DNA of 64,000 bases from Rhodovulum marinum (GTDB lineage: Bacteria > Pseudomonadota > Alphaproteobacteria > Rhodobacterales > Rhodobacteraceae): positions 434,001-498,000 of the forward strand of contig NZ_SLXP01000002.1 of assembly GCF_004343075.1 (NCBI RefSeq), given 5' to 3'. The notes under the pieces are model-generated. The model ran no database searches, was not told the DNA's origin, and worked only from the letters and a program-made list of their open reading frames with translations. The position numbers and the translations under genes are program-made. This document shows positions 16,143-24,774 of the stretch, one piece after another; position 1 is the stretch's first letter; each line of letters opens with the position of its first letter.

Positions 16143-17509
16143 CCGGGCAGGCCCGCCACGGCCTCGCGGATGATCTTTTCGATCGCCTCGGGGCGTTCGG
16201 GCCGCGCCACCAGTCGGTCGTCGAGATCGCCCAGCGCCGGCAGCACCTTTTCGCGCATGATTTCGCGGAACTTGCGCGGATCGTCGATGCGCAGGCGCAA
16301 TTCCTCGATCTCGCGCATCACCAGTTCGCGGTGCAGGAACAGGTAACGCCATTTCTGGTGCAGCGTCTGGTCGCCCGCATCCACGCCAAAGGCCGAGTAG
16401 ACCGGGCTGTCATACCAGTGGTGCACGTCATCGGCATAGGCGAAGGCCTCGCGCGCCGAGATGCGCCCGCTGGCGTCGTGGTCGGGATCGGAGGCCAAGG
16501 CCCCGCCATAGGGGTCGGCACCCGCGAGCGCGGAAATCCAGTCGCGCGCGAAGGGGTCGAATTCGGCCCCGCCGATGGAGTTCTTCCGCTCGGTGCAGGC
16601 CCCGGCGAAGGTCGTGCGCGCGGCGGTCGAATTCTCGATCACCCGGTCGTTGAAGCCGCCCGAGTGGCATTGTTCCATCATCACCACCAGGTCGGCAAAG
16701 GCGGGCAGTTCGGACAGTTTCGTGCCGAAATCCGCCGCCCCGTAATCGGCGCCGGAATAGGTGCAGAGATAGGACTCGGTCCCGTCATGGCCGCCATGGT
16801 TGTTGGTGTGGATCAACAGCGTGTCGTCGGCCTTGAGCTTGGGCTTGAGCGCGTCAAGCGCATCCGACAGCGCGGCGCGCGTGCCCGGCCCGTCGACCGG
16901 CATCCGGTAGGGCGTGCCGTCGCCGGGATAGTTGCCAACGGGTTTCGGCCCGCCCGCATAGTTCAGCGTGCCGTCATAGTTCAGCACGGTGATGTCCTCT
17001 TCGCGGAAATAGAACTGGTCCACCAGTTCGCGGTAAAGGAATTCCATGTCGTTGACATGGCGGTTGTTCGAGGCGCCGGAATACAGGATCGCGTAGCGCC
17101 GCCCCTTGGGCAGGCGAAAGACGAAGCGTTCGCGTTCCAGCGTCCAGACCCGGCGCAGCGGGTTCTGCGCGACCACCGGCAGGTGGAAGGCGCGGAACGT
17201 GTCGGGCGGGTCCAGCAGGAAGGGCGGAAAGCCTGCCTGCACCTCGCGGTACATCTCGCCGGTGCGCGCGTCATGCAGCAGGTAGCGGCAATCATGGCTC
17301 CAGTTCGCGAGCGGTTCGTCATCGGCGAAGATCACCGCGGTGTCGCGGTCCACCGGGATTTCCTGGTGGCGGGCGCGCAGCAGGGCGCCGGGTTTCTGCA
17401 CGTCGTCCAGCACGAACAGGTTGGTCGCCTGGCGGCGGCGTGCGGGCAGCCGGCGCAGGGCGCCGTTCTGGATCTTGCGCAACAGGCGGCGGTCGATGGG
17501 GGTGGTCAT
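16139..17509 (-). CDS. Caspase-like (clan CD, C13/metacaspase-type) cysteine peptidase with EF-hand-like loop
   Basis: The 456-residue protein has an N-terminal domain (about 50-115) shared with its small downstream partner, then a caspase-fold domain from about 135. The catalytic pair is clear: His238 in HTNNHGGHDG and Cys281 in MMEQCHSGGF. DHDASGRISARE (343-354) matches a canonical 12-residue EF-hand calcium loop. The C-terminal 75 residues are charged and helical. No signal peptide is seen, so it is probably cytoplasmic. ATG at 17509 has AAGGAGGA 6 nt upstream; an upstream in-frame ATG lacks this. An FNR-type dyad lies 75 bp before the start. Target and role unknown. Confidence 0.82.
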   Translation of the reverse strand: MTTPIDRRLLRKIQNGALRRLPARRRQATNLFVLDDVQKPGALLRARHQEIPVDRDTAVIFADDEPLANWSHDCRYLLHDARTGEMYREVQAGFPPFLLDPPDTFRAFHLPVVAQNPLRRVWTLERERFVFRLPKGRRYAILYSGASNNRHVNDMEFLYRELVDQFYFREEDITVLNYDGTLNYAGGPKPVGNYPGDGTPYRMPVDGPGTRAALSDALDALKPKLKADDTLLIHTNNHGGHDGTESYLCTYSGADYGAADFGTKLSELPAFADLVVMMEQCHSGGFNDRVIENSTAARTTFAGACTERKNSIGGAEFDPFARDWISALAGADPYGGALASDPDHDASGRISAREAFAYADDVHHWYDSPVYSAFGVDAGDQTLHQKWRYLFLHRELVMREIEELRLRIDDPRKFREIMREKVLPALGDLDDRLVARPERPEAIEKIIREAVAGLPG

Positions 17510-17583
17510 GGCGTGTCCTCCTTGGAAACATGGTGTCCGGGGACCGGGTGCGGGCAGTATGCTAGCGCCTGGGGCGAGCGGCA

Positions 17584-17597
17584 TTGACAGCCGTCAA
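17584..17597. promoter_or_regulatory. FNR/CRP-family type dyad TTGAC-N4-GTCAA
   Basis: TTGACAGCCGTCAA fits the TTGAY-N4-RTCAA consensus of FNR/DNR/NNR regulators, which control oxygen- or NO-dependent genes in Rhodobacterales. It lies in the divergent gap, 75 bp before the caspase-like gene and 99 bp before the acyl-CoA dehydrogenase gene. Confidence 0.5.
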
Positions 17598-17620
17598 CCC
17601 CTGCGCGGGCATGGCCGTGG

Positions 17621-17650
17621 TTGCCGGGGCCATCGGGCCGGGGCTATAGC
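17621..17650 (+). promoter_or_regulatory. Candidate sigma-70 promoter for the acyl-CoA dehydrogenase gene
   Basis: TTGCCG (17621-17626) and TATAGC (17645-17650) are spaced by 18 bp and lie about 46 bp before the ATG at 17696. The AT-rich hexamer stands out in this GC-rich gap. Confidence 0.5.
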
Positions 17651-17695
17651 CGGTGACAGGGGGCGCCCGGGGAGGGGCGCCGGAGGAGGTGAGAG

Positions 17696-18829
17696 ATGTT
17701 GCTGAGCGACGACCACGAGATGGTGCGCGAGATGGCGCGCCGCTTTGCCGAAGAGCGCCTTGCGCCGAAGGCGGGCGAACGGGACGCCACCGGCGAATTC
17801 CCCGCCGGGGATCTGGCCGAGATGGGCCGGCTGGGGCTGATGGGGATGCTGGTCCCCGAGGAGTGGGGCGGCGCGATGGTCGACCACGTGGCCTATGCCC
17901 TGGCGCTGGAGGAAATCGCGGCGGGCGACGGGGCGGTGTCCACGATCATGTCGGTGCACAACTCGGTCGGCTGCGTGCCGATCCTGCGCTTTGGCAGCGA
18001 GGACCAGAAGGCGCGGTTCCTGCGGCCGATGGCGGCGGGCGAAATGCTGGGCGCGTTCTGCCTGACCGAACCGCAGGCGGGATCGGACGCCGCGGCGCTG
18101 AAGACGCGGGCGCGGCGGACGAAGGCGGGCTGGGTGATCGACGGGGTCAAGCAGTTCATCACCAACGGGCAGAACGCCGATCTTGCCATCGTGTTCGCGG
18201 TGACCGACCCCGACGCCGGCAAGAAGGGAATTTCGGCCTTCCTGGTGCCGACGGGCACGCCGGGCTATCGCGTGGCGTCGCTGGAAAAGAAGCTGGGCCA
18301 GACCCTGTCGGACACCGCGCAGATCGCGCTGGAAGGGGTCGAGTTGCCTGCGGAAAACCTGCTGGGCGAGGAAGGCCAGGGTTACCGCATCGCGTTGTCG
18401 AACCTGGAGGGCGGGCGCATCGGGATCGCCGCGCAATCGGTCGGCATGGCGCACGCGGCGTTCCAGGCGGCGCTGGCCTATGCGGGCGAGCGCGTCAGCA
18501 TGGGCAAGCCGATCCGCGACCACCAGGCGGTCGCGTTCCGCCTGGCCGACATGGCCACCCGGATCGAGGCCGCGCGGCAGATGGTGCTTCATGCCGCGGC
18601 GCTGCGCGACGCGGGGCGGGCCGCGCTGAAAGAGGCGTCGATGGCCAAGCTGTTCGCGTCCGAAATGGCCGAGGCGGTGTGTTCGGACGCGATCCAGACG
18701 CTGGGCGGATACGGCTATACCCGCGATTTCCCGGTCGAACGCATCTATCGCGACGTGCGGGTGTGCCAGATCTACGAGGGCACCAGCGATATCCAGCGCA
18801 TGGTGATCGCGCGGGCACTGGGCGCATGA
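17696..18829 (+). CDS. Acyl-CoA dehydrogenase
   Basis: The 377-residue flavoprotein has standard length. Signatures include [18 protein letters not shown] (first PROSITE-type motif), [32 protein letters not shown] and the C-terminal [15 protein letters not shown], whose Glu is the usual catalytic base of short/medium-chain enzymes. It should introduce the alpha-beta double bond into an acyl-CoA with electron transfer to ETF. A GAGGAGG ribosome site precedes the ATG. It is translationally coupled (ATGA) to the downstream racemase/CoA-transferase gene, suggesting a small branched-chain acyl-CoA catabolic unit. Confidence 0.93.
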   Translation: MLLSDDHEMVREMARRFAEERLAPKAGERDATGEFPAGDLAEMGRLGLMGMLVPEEWGGAMVDHVAYALALEEIAAGDGAVSTIMSVHNSVGCVPILRFGSEDQKARFLRPMAAGEMLGAFCLTEPQAGSDAAALKTRARRTKAGWVIDGVKQFITNGQNADLAIVFAVTDPDAGKKGISAFLVPTGTPGYRVASLEKKLGQTLSDTAQIALEGVELPAENLLGEEGQGYRIALSNLEGGRIGIAAQSVGMAHAAFQAALAYAGERVSMGKPIRDHQAVAFRLADMATRIEAARQMVLHAAALRDAGRAALKEASMAKLFASEMAEAVCSDAIQTLGGYGYTRDFPVERIYRDVRVCQIYEGTSDIQRMVIARALGA

Positions 18830-19923
18830 CCGGCGCGCTGGCGGGGCTGCGGGTGGTCGAGTTCGTGGGACTTGGCCCCGCGCCCTTTGCCGCGATGATG
18901 CTGGCCGATCACGGGGCCGAGGTGCTGCGCATCCACCCGCCCGTGCGGCGGTCCGACATCGCCACGATGGACAGCCCGGCGGACGTTCTGGCGCGGGGGC
19001 GCGAGGGCGTGGCGCTGGACCTGAAATCCGAAGCGGGGCGTGCGATGGCGCTGGACCTGGTGGCCGAGGCGGACGGTCTGATCGAGGGGTTCCGCCCCGG
19101 CGTGATGGAGCGGCTGGGGCTGGGGCCCGAGATCTGCCTGTCGCGCAATCCGCGGCTGGTCTACGGGCGGATGACCGGCTGGGGACAGGACGGGCCGCTG
19201 GCGCAACGCGCGGGGCACGACATCAACTATATCGGCCTGACCGGGGTTTTGTCCGCGATCGGGCCGGCGGACCGGCCCGCGGTGCCGCTGAACCTGGTGG
19301 GCGATTTCGGCGGTGGGGGCATGCTCTTGGCCTTCGGGATGCTGGCCGGGCTGATCGCGGCGGGGCGGACCGGGGCGGGCCAGGTGGTGGATGCGGCGAT
19401 GACCGATGGCGCGGCGCTGTTGTCGGCGATGATCCACGGGTTCCGCGCGGGCGGCGCGTGGAAGGGCGGCCGGGCGGCGAACCTGCTGGATGGCGGCGCG
19501 TTTCACTATGGGGTCTATGCCTGCGCGGACGGGGCCTTTGTGGCAGTGGGCGCCCTGGAGCCGCAATTCCTGAGGGCATTGCTGACCGGCCTGGACCTGG
19601 ACCCTGCCGATTTCCATCCGGTGGACGACCGCGCGCGCTGGCCCGAGTGGCGGGACCGTCTGGCCGCGGCCTTCCGCAGCCGGACGCGGGCCGAATGGCT
19701 GGCGCGGTTCGAGGGCGTGGACGCCTGTCTGAGCCCAGTGCTGGACTGGGACGCGGCGCTGGCCGATCCCCACAACGCCGCGCGGGCCACGTTCGTCGAG
19801 GTGGCGGGCGTAACGCAACCGGCCCCGGCGCCGCGCTTTTCCGCAACGCCCGCGCCGCCCCCTACCCCACCGCGCGACGCGCGCGGGGATGCGGGCGCGG
19901 TTCTGGCACGCTGGCGGCGATGA
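18826..19923 (+). CDS. Alpha-methylacyl-CoA racemase-like CoA-transferase family III protein
   Basis: The 365-residue protein begins [32 protein letters not shown] in family style and contains [22 protein letters not shown], where the GHDINY motif (His/Asp) typifies alpha-methylacyl-CoA racemases rather than plain CoA-transferases. It would convert (R)- to (S)-2-methylacyl-CoA so that the upstream acyl-CoA dehydrogenase can act. The C-terminal tail is Pro/Ala-rich ([13 protein letters not shown]), slightly unlike the norm. It overlaps the upstream stop by 4 bp. Confidence 0.87.
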   Translation: MTGALAGLRVVEFVGLGPAPFAAMMLADHGAEVLRIHPPVRRSDIATMDSPADVLARGREGVALDLKSEAGRAMALDLVAEADGLIEGFRPGVMERLGLGPEICLSRNPRLVYGRMTGWGQDGPLAQRAGHDINYIGLTGVLSAIGPADRPAVPLNLVGDFGGGGMLLAFGMLAGLIAAGRTGAGQVVDAAMTDGAALLSAMIHGFRAGGAWKGGRAANLLDGGAFHYGVYACADGAFVAVGALEPQFLRALLTGLDLDPADFHPVDDRARWPEWRDRLAAAFRSRTRAEWLARFEGVDACLSPVLDWDAALADPHNAARATFVEVAGVTQPAPAPRFSATPAPPPTPPRDARGDAGAVLARWRR

Positions 19924-20007
19924 CGGTGCGATGACGCGCCTCCTGCAGGGTGGGGACATCCCGTTCAGACGGGCGGGATCGAACCAAAAGAACCTGGAGG
20001 AAGAGAC

Positions 20008-20274
20008 ATGCTGAAGAAAACCGCTATCGTCGCCCTTGCACTTGGCCTGGCCGCCCCGGCCTTTGCAAGCGAACAGATCGCCCGCGAACTGAAGGTCGAT
20101 CCCGACGCCTATACCCGGCACGAGATGGTGCAGATCTACACCACCGGCGGGTTCCAGCGCGGCCAGCGGATCAAGCTGATCCACAAGCAGCGCGCCGCGT
20201 TCGAGGCCGCCGTCGTCGATGCCGTGGCCCGTTCGGGCGTGATGTCGACCTCGGGCGTCGCCCCGGCCCGCTGA
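20008..20274 (+). CDS. Small secreted hypothetical protein
   Basis: The 88-residue product has a clear Sec signal (LKKTAIVALALGLAAPAFA, residues 2-20, cleaved before SEQIA). The mature part of about 68 residues is polar and basic, with VDPDAYTRHEMVQIYTT and RGQRIKLIHKQRAAFEAAV, no cysteines and no recognised domain. GGAGGAAGAG precedes the ATG. It stands alone between the racemase gene and a strong terminator, so it is an independent transcript or the end of the previous one. Function not recognised. Confidence 0.75.
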   Translation: MLKKTAIVALALGLAAPAFASEQIARELKVDPDAYTRHEMVQIYTTGGFQRGQRIKLIHKQRAAFEAAVVDAVARSGVMSTSGVAPAR

Positions 20275-20307
20275 GCGGGCGAACGATACTCCCTGTCGGA
20301 CGAGTGC

Positions 20308-20331
20308 GGGGGGCCTTGGCCCCCCTTTTTT
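20308..20331 (+). terminator. Rho-independent terminator after the small secreted protein gene
   Basis: GGGGGGCC-TT-GGCCCCCC (20308-20325) followed at once by six T (20326-20331). It lies 34 bp after the stop at 20274 and separates this gene from the convergent subtilase operon. Confidence 0.9.
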
Positions 20332-20366
20332 CATGCCGGGATCGGCGCGCGGTGGCCACCCCGGGT

Positions 20367-21728
20367 TCAGTAGTGGCACACCAGCCGTGCGGCGGTTCCC
20401 AGGTCGAACAGCGTGGCGCCCGGATCGGCGCGGCCTTGCCCGGGGGACTTGCCCGACTGCATCGCCAGGCTGACCAGCCCCGCGGCGATGGCGGTGGCCG
20501 CAGAGGTGCCCGAGAACCGGCAATAGAGCGAGGCGATCTCGTAATGCTCGCCGCCTGCGCCGGGGGTGTGGTCATAGACCGAGGGGTTATAGCCCGCCGG
20601 GCCCGGAACGTCGGTCGAGATGATGTCATGGGGCGGAAAATCCGGGTCGCCCGGGGGACGGCCCAGTTCCTCGTCCACGATCTCCCACGGGTCGAGCCGG
20701 GCACCCACCTCGCGGTCATAGCGGGAATGCTCGGTGCTCAGCGTGCGGATCATCCGGTGCCCGTTGCCGTTGATCGCCTGCCAGTTCGGCGAATAGCTGA
20801 GGTCCTTGCCATCGAGGGTGCAGGCGCCCACCGCCCAGGGACCGGTATCGCGCACGTCCTTGCCCGGCTTGCGCGCCAGCGCCGCCGGGTAGACCAGCGC
20901 ATCGGCCGGTTCGTTGCCGGCGGCGCAGAACACCCGGCTTTGGCGGCAGAGTTTCAGGAACACCGTTTCGACGCGCCGCCAGCCATCGTGGCGGTGCCAG
21001 TCGTCCGGGCGGTCCCAGGAATCGGCGATCACCACGATATCGGCGTCGATCAGGTACGCGTAGTCCAGCGCCCCGGCCAGCATGTCGGGATCGGGCCCGG
21101 CCCCGATCGAGATCGGCACGATCCGGCAGAACGGGTTGATTCCGCAATAGGGCAGCTCCTGCGCCCCGACGATCGAGCAGCGCTTGTCGATTTCATGGTA
21201 ATCGGGCTTGCGCAGGCAGACCCGGGCCGGGCGGGCGCCGATCAGCCCGGCAAGCGCCGTGCCATGGGCGCCGGGAATGATATGCGGCGGGTCGGTATCG
21301 GGCCCATGGATTTCTGCGAGGATGCGCTTGCCCAGCGGTTCGTTTTCCAGGTTCTTTTGCTCGATTGTCGTTTTGAGATTCTGGCGACTTTCATCGTCGT
21401 CGGGAAAATCGGTCGGGTCGAGACGGGGCAACACGAACGCGCCTGCGGGCGAGAGCGAGAAATCGCGCATCAGGCCAAGGTCGATCGCGCCTTGCAGGTT
21501 GGGGTGATCGTGGGCGATGGGCGTGTCGATGATCGCGACGCGCACCGGCTTGTCGGCGGTGGATGCCTCCTCCCAGTCGGCGCTTTCGAAATGGGTCAGG
21601 TCCTTCACCACGCCAAGGCGGCCCTCGGGCAGGTGCCACAGGGCATGGAACGAGGGGCGCAAGCCCTTGCCCAGCGGATGCGACCCGCAGGTGTCACGGT
21701 TCAGGGAGTTCCGGGATGTCTCGGTCAT
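20367..21728 (-). CDS. Subtilisin-like (S8) serine peptidase, no signal peptide
   Basis: The 453-residue protein has the complete S8 triad: Asp68 in VAIIDTPI, His155 in GAHGTALAGL, the oxyanion Asn272 in CAAGNEPAD and Ser409 in SGTSAATAIAAG. About 85 residues separate Asp and His, longer than in simple subtilisins, with an acidic insert (DFPDDDESRQN). Neither a signal peptide nor a recognisable pro-domain is present, so it may act in the cytoplasm. The ATG at 21728 overlaps the stop of the PAP2-type gene by 4 bp (ATGA). It is the last gene of a three-gene operon headed by a SARP-type regulator. Substrate unknown. Confidence 0.88.
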   Translation of the reverse strand: MTETSRNSLNRDTCGSHPLGKGLRPSFHALWHLPEGRLGVVKDLTHFESADWEEASTADKPVRVAIIDTPIAHDHPNLQGAIDLGLMRDFSLSPAGAFVLPRLDPTDFPDDDESRQNLKTTIEQKNLENEPLGKRILAEIHGPDTDPPHIIPGAHGTALAGLIGARPARVCLRKPDYHEIDKRCSIVGAQELPYCGINPFCRIVPISIGAGPDPDMLAGALDYAYLIDADIVVIADSWDRPDDWHRHDGWRRVETVFLKLCRQSRVFCAAGNEPADALVYPAALARKPGKDVRDTGPWAVGACTLDGKDLSYSPNWQAINGNGHRMIRTLSTEHSRYDREVGARLDPWEIVDEELGRPPGDPDFPPHDIISTDVPGPAGYNPSVYDHTPGAGGEHYEIASLYCRFSGTSAATAIAAGLVSLAMQSGKSPGQGRADPGATLFDLGTAARLVCHY

Positions 21729-22759
21729 CGGCTCGCTCCTTCGCCCAGCCATTCCGCGCGGACGACGCGGATCTGGTCCTTGAGAATCTCTTCGAACAGC
21801 GGCCCGCACAGCCGCGCCAGCCTACGCCCCGCCGCGGTGTCCGAGGCGACATGCAGCCCCGCCCATTCGCGGTTCTCGGCCACCTCGCCCGCCGCGCGGA
21901 ACAGCGCGGGCAGGCCCGGGTGTTCGGGCACGGCGCGGGCAAAGACCTCGGCGATCAGGTAGGACTGGAAGGCGTGGTTCGAGGGGTAGGACGAATAGGC
22001 CGGCACCGGGATATAGGGTTCCAGCGCCGGGTCGAGCACGTGCGGGCGCGAGGCGTTGAAACGCGCCTTGTAGACCAGCCCGATCAGGCTGCCGAGCCAG
22101 AGGATGGTCTGGAACATCACAGCGGTCTGGCTGCCGGGCGAGGTGACGTCGGCGCCCAGCGGCAGCATGTAGGCGGTCAGGTCGTTACCGGCCTCGATCT
22201 CGATACGGCGGCGGCGCCAGGCGTTCTCGGGCAGGCGCAGTTTCTCTTGCAACGCGCGCAGGCGCGGGATTTCGGCCATGCGGTCGTCGACCGCGGGTGG
22301 CGGTTCCAACGGAAGCCGGTCCCAGTTGTGGCGATCCCTGGCCTTGTAAAGCAGGCCGAGTTCGCGCCAGGGCACCTCGATCGTGGGCCAGGCCAGCCCG
22401 CCGGTGGCGACCTGCACGGCCCCGCCATCGGCAAAGGCCTTGTGCAGGCTTTTGTGGAGGCTCTTGTGCAGGCTCTTGTGCAGGCTCTTGTGCAGCTTGC
22501 CGCCGCCAAAGGCGCTGGGTGTGTCGAGGCTTCGGTCAAGGAAGGCACCCACTTTCTCGACAAGCTTATTGACGCGTTCAGTGTCGGAAATATCGGGATC
22601 TTCTTGTTCGTACGCCCGCAAGGCCGCGCGCAGGGAGTTGTATCCATCGCCCTGCACCTCGATGCGCGTGTCCGTGGCGATCAGTTTCGCGGCGGTCAGG
22701 ATCTCGCGGTATTCGGTGTATTTCGCCTTTCCCGGGGGGTCGGCCTGTGTCGCTGTCAT
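21725..22759 (-). CDS. PAP2/vanadium-haloperoxidase-type phosphatase family protein with LHKS tandem repeats
   Basis: The 344-residue protein carries the three acid-phosphatase/haloperoxidase motifs: KARFNASRP (Lys231, Arg238), PSNH (259-262, usually PSGH) and NREWAGLHVASD (Arg297, His303, Asp307). The order and spacing favour the soluble vanadium-dependent haloperoxidase/PAP2 group; no membrane helices or signal peptide are evident. Residues 89-107 consist of five LHK(S/A) units. It overlaps the subtilase gene and lies about 17 bp after the regulator gene. Whether it is a peroxidase or a phosphatase cannot be read from sequence. Confidence 0.8.
   Translation of the reverse strand: MTATQADPPGKAKYTEYREILTAAKLIATDTRIEVQGDGYNSLRAALRAYEQEDPDISDTERVNKLVEKVGAFLDRSLDTPSAFGGGKLHKSLHKSLHKSLHKSLHKAFADGGAVQVATGGLAWPTIEVPWRELGLLYKARDRHNWDRLPLEPPPAVDDRMAEIPRLRALQEKLRLPENAWRRRRIEIEAGNDLTAYMLPLGADVTSPGSQTAVMFQTILWLGSLIGLVYKARFNASRPHVLDPALEPYIPVPAYSSYPSNHAFQSYLIAEVFARAVPEHPGLPALFRAAGEVAENREWAGLHVASDTAAGRRLARLCGPLFEEILKDQIRVVRAEWLGEGASR
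22439..22495 (-). repeat. In-frame 12-bp tandem repeat encoding LHKS units
   Basis: A 12-bp unit, CTGCACAAGAGC-like on the coding strand, is repeated between four and five times inside the PAP2-type gene, giving Leu-His-Lys-Ser repeats at residues 89-107. Unit copies are nearly identical, which suggests recent slippage expansion. Confidence 0.85.
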
Positions 22760-22776
22760 CTCGTCTCCTCCTTCTT

Positions 22777-24447
22777 TCACACCAATCCGCTGTCGCGCAG
22801 GCTGCGGGACAGGCGCGCGCCCAGCCCGGGCGGCGTGCGCCGCATCAGGTTCTCGGTCCAGTCCGACAGGTCGTGGCCCGGCCGCAGCGTGGCGATCCGC
22901 GCCTGCATCCGCCGCGCATCGCCCGCATTTCCCGCCAACGCGAAACCCGCCATCGCGTAGCGCAGCGCCCCCAGGAAACGCGGTTTGCGCATCAGCGCCC
23001 GGTTGGCGCAGGTCAGCGCCCCGCGCACGTCGCCGCGGGCCATCGAAACCATCGCGCCGGTCACGTCGTAGGTATAGCGCCAGGGGCTGGCGGCCCCGGC
23101 GCGCAGGCAGCGGGCATGTGCCGCCCCGGCGCCGTCCAGATCGCCGCGCATCAGCCGCATCACCGCGAGGTGGTCGAGGTTCAGCGCAAGGTTCGGCGCA
23201 CGCCGGGCGGCCTCGTCGACCAGCGCCTCGGCCAGGTCGTTCTCGCCCATCAGCATATGCGCGGAATAGCCCGCCAGGCTTTGGCACAGTGGCAAGAGCG
23301 GGTGCGTGGGCGGCATCGCGGCCAGCACGTCGACCAGCGCCTCGGGGGTGACGCGCTCGGGCCGGGCGACGCCTTCGTGCAGCTTGAACACCTGGGCGAA
23401 CAGGCGCACGCAGTCCAGGTAGGCAGGCCCGCCCTCGGCCAGCATCCGTTCGACCGTCGCCTCGGTCCGGTCGATCAGCGCGCCATCCAGCGAAAACAGC
23501 GCGGTCAGCGCGGTCCACGGGAACAGGTCGGGATACCCCTCGGCGGCGGGGCTGGCGGCCATCTGTTGCAGCAGGGTTTCGGCCAGCGCACAGACGGTTT
23601 CCTCGTGGTCGGGCGCCAGCGCATCCAGCGGGTCGGACACCCAGACCAGCCGGCGCGCGGACGCCTCGTGCAGGCGGAAGGTCAGGTTCAGCCGCTTGCC
23701 GCGGCGTTCGACCCGGGCCTGCAGGAAATGCGTGGCCCCCTGCCCCGTTTCGACCGGCAGCGGGACGGCCTGCACCTCGTGACCGCGCAGGTCATGCACG
23801 TCCAGCGTGGTGGTCTGCGCAACAAGGCGCGCGATGGCGTCGGGAAAGCCGTCGGCGCGGATCAGGTCGGCGCGCGACAGCCCGGCATGCAGCGACGGCA
23901 AGAGCCCCAGCGCGATCCGCCGGGCACCGCGGGCGCCGGACAGCGCGGGGGCAGCGGGCCCTGTCGGCGACGGGGCGGGGTCTTCGGCGGCGCGCATCTC
24001 GCGCAGCCAGTCCTCGAACAGCTCGGCGCCCTCGATCCTGAGGTCCATCCCCTCCAGAAAGGTCGGACCGCCGGGCCGGGCAGGATCGAGCCGGATGCGG
24101 CCGGGGGCCAGCCAGACGGCATGGCGGTCGGCCATCAGCACCTCGCCGCCCAGCGGCGCCAGTTCCTTGCGCAGTTCGTACAGCTTGTTGCGCAGGCTGG
24201 CGGCGGCCTTGTCGGGCGGGGCCGCGCCCCAGAACATCTCTTGCAGGATGCTGCGCGGGCGGGACTGGTCGCGCGCGGTGACGAGCACCGCGAGGATCGC
24301 CTGAAGAAGCGGGCGGCGGGGGGTGATGTCCCGGCCGGTCCCGCTGCGCAGCCGCAGCGGCCCCACAAGGCATGCGCACGCACAGCCCCCGGTGCGGGTT
24401 CCCGGCCCGGCGGGCCGCGTCCCGGTGCGATCTGACCCGGTGTCCAC
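22777..24447 (-). CDS. SARP/AfsR-like transcriptional regulator with winged helix and TPR-like C-terminus
   Basis: The product of about 556 residues has an N-terminal OmpR/SARP-type winged helix (VGPLRLRSGTGRDITPRR, LLQAILAVLV, FWGAAPPDKAAASLRNKLYE), a central region with adenylate-cyclase-associated style text (THFLQARVERRGKRLNLTFRL), and a helical TPR-like C-terminus (ALVDEAARRAPNLALNLDHL and similar). It probably senses a signal through the TPR part and activates its own operon. The start is uncertain: GTG at 24447 fits the domain border, while further in-frame extension is possible. It heads the operon with the PAP2-type enzyme and the subtilase. Confidence 0.72.
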   Translation of the reverse strand: MDTGSDRTGTRPAGPGTRTGGCACACLVGPLRLRSGTGRDITPRRPLLQAILAVLVTARDQSRPRSILQEMFWGAAPPDKAAASLRNKLYELRKELAPLGGEVLMADRHAVWLAPGRIRLDPARPGGPTFLEGMDLRIEGAELFEDWLREMRAAEDPAPSPTGPAAPALSGARGARRIALGLLPSLHAGLSRADLIRADGFPDAIARLVAQTTTLDVHDLRGHEVQAVPLPVETGQGATHFLQARVERRGKRLNLTFRLHEASARRLVWVSDPLDALAPDHEETVCALAETLLQQMAASPAAEGYPDLFPWTALTALFSLDGALIDRTEATVERMLAEGGPAYLDCVRLFAQVFKLHEGVARPERVTPEALVDVLAAMPPTHPLLPLCQSLAGYSAHMLMGENDLAEALVDEAARRAPNLALNLDHLAVMRLMRGDLDGAGAAHARCLRAGAASPWRYTYDVTGAMVSMARGDVRGALTCANRALMRKPRFLGALRYAMAGFALAGNAGDARRMQARIATLRPGHDLSDWTENLMRRTPPGLGARLSRSLRDSGLV

Positions 24448-24774
24448 CCTTGCGCGCCCCCCGTTCGCGCCCTCGGCTGAAGGGGAGTATAGCATCCCCG
24501 CGCCCTGCGACAAAACGCAGCGGCCTGCCACGGCGCGGATGGCGGCCGGGCGGGTTCCCGGCGGGGCGGTGCATGCTGCGAGAGCAGGTGATGGCATTCT
24601 GCGCGATCCGCCGTGATGGTTGCGGGAGGCGGCGCCGCCCACGGACGCCACCGCGCCGAGGATGGCGGCCCGGCGTCATCGCACCGTCATCGGCCCCGCC
24701 CTAGGCGCGGGGCGGCGATCGGTGCTAGGGCTGCCGGGGGTGCCCGCGACGCGCCCCTTTGCCGGAGGCCGGTC
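24448..24774. other. Divergent intergenic region between SARP-type regulator and kinase genes
   Basis: About 327 bp that must hold the promoters of both divergent units. A GC hairpin-like sequence (GCCCCGCC-TAGG-CGCGGGGCGGC) lies around 24692-24714. No confident -35/-10 pair or operator could be picked out. Part of it could be the 5' end of the regulator gene if an earlier start is used. Confidence 0.4.

Noticed and set aside
22437-22505. Tandem repeat considered as a CRISPR-like array
   Set aside because: Units are 12 bp, contiguous without spacers and lie in frame inside a gene.
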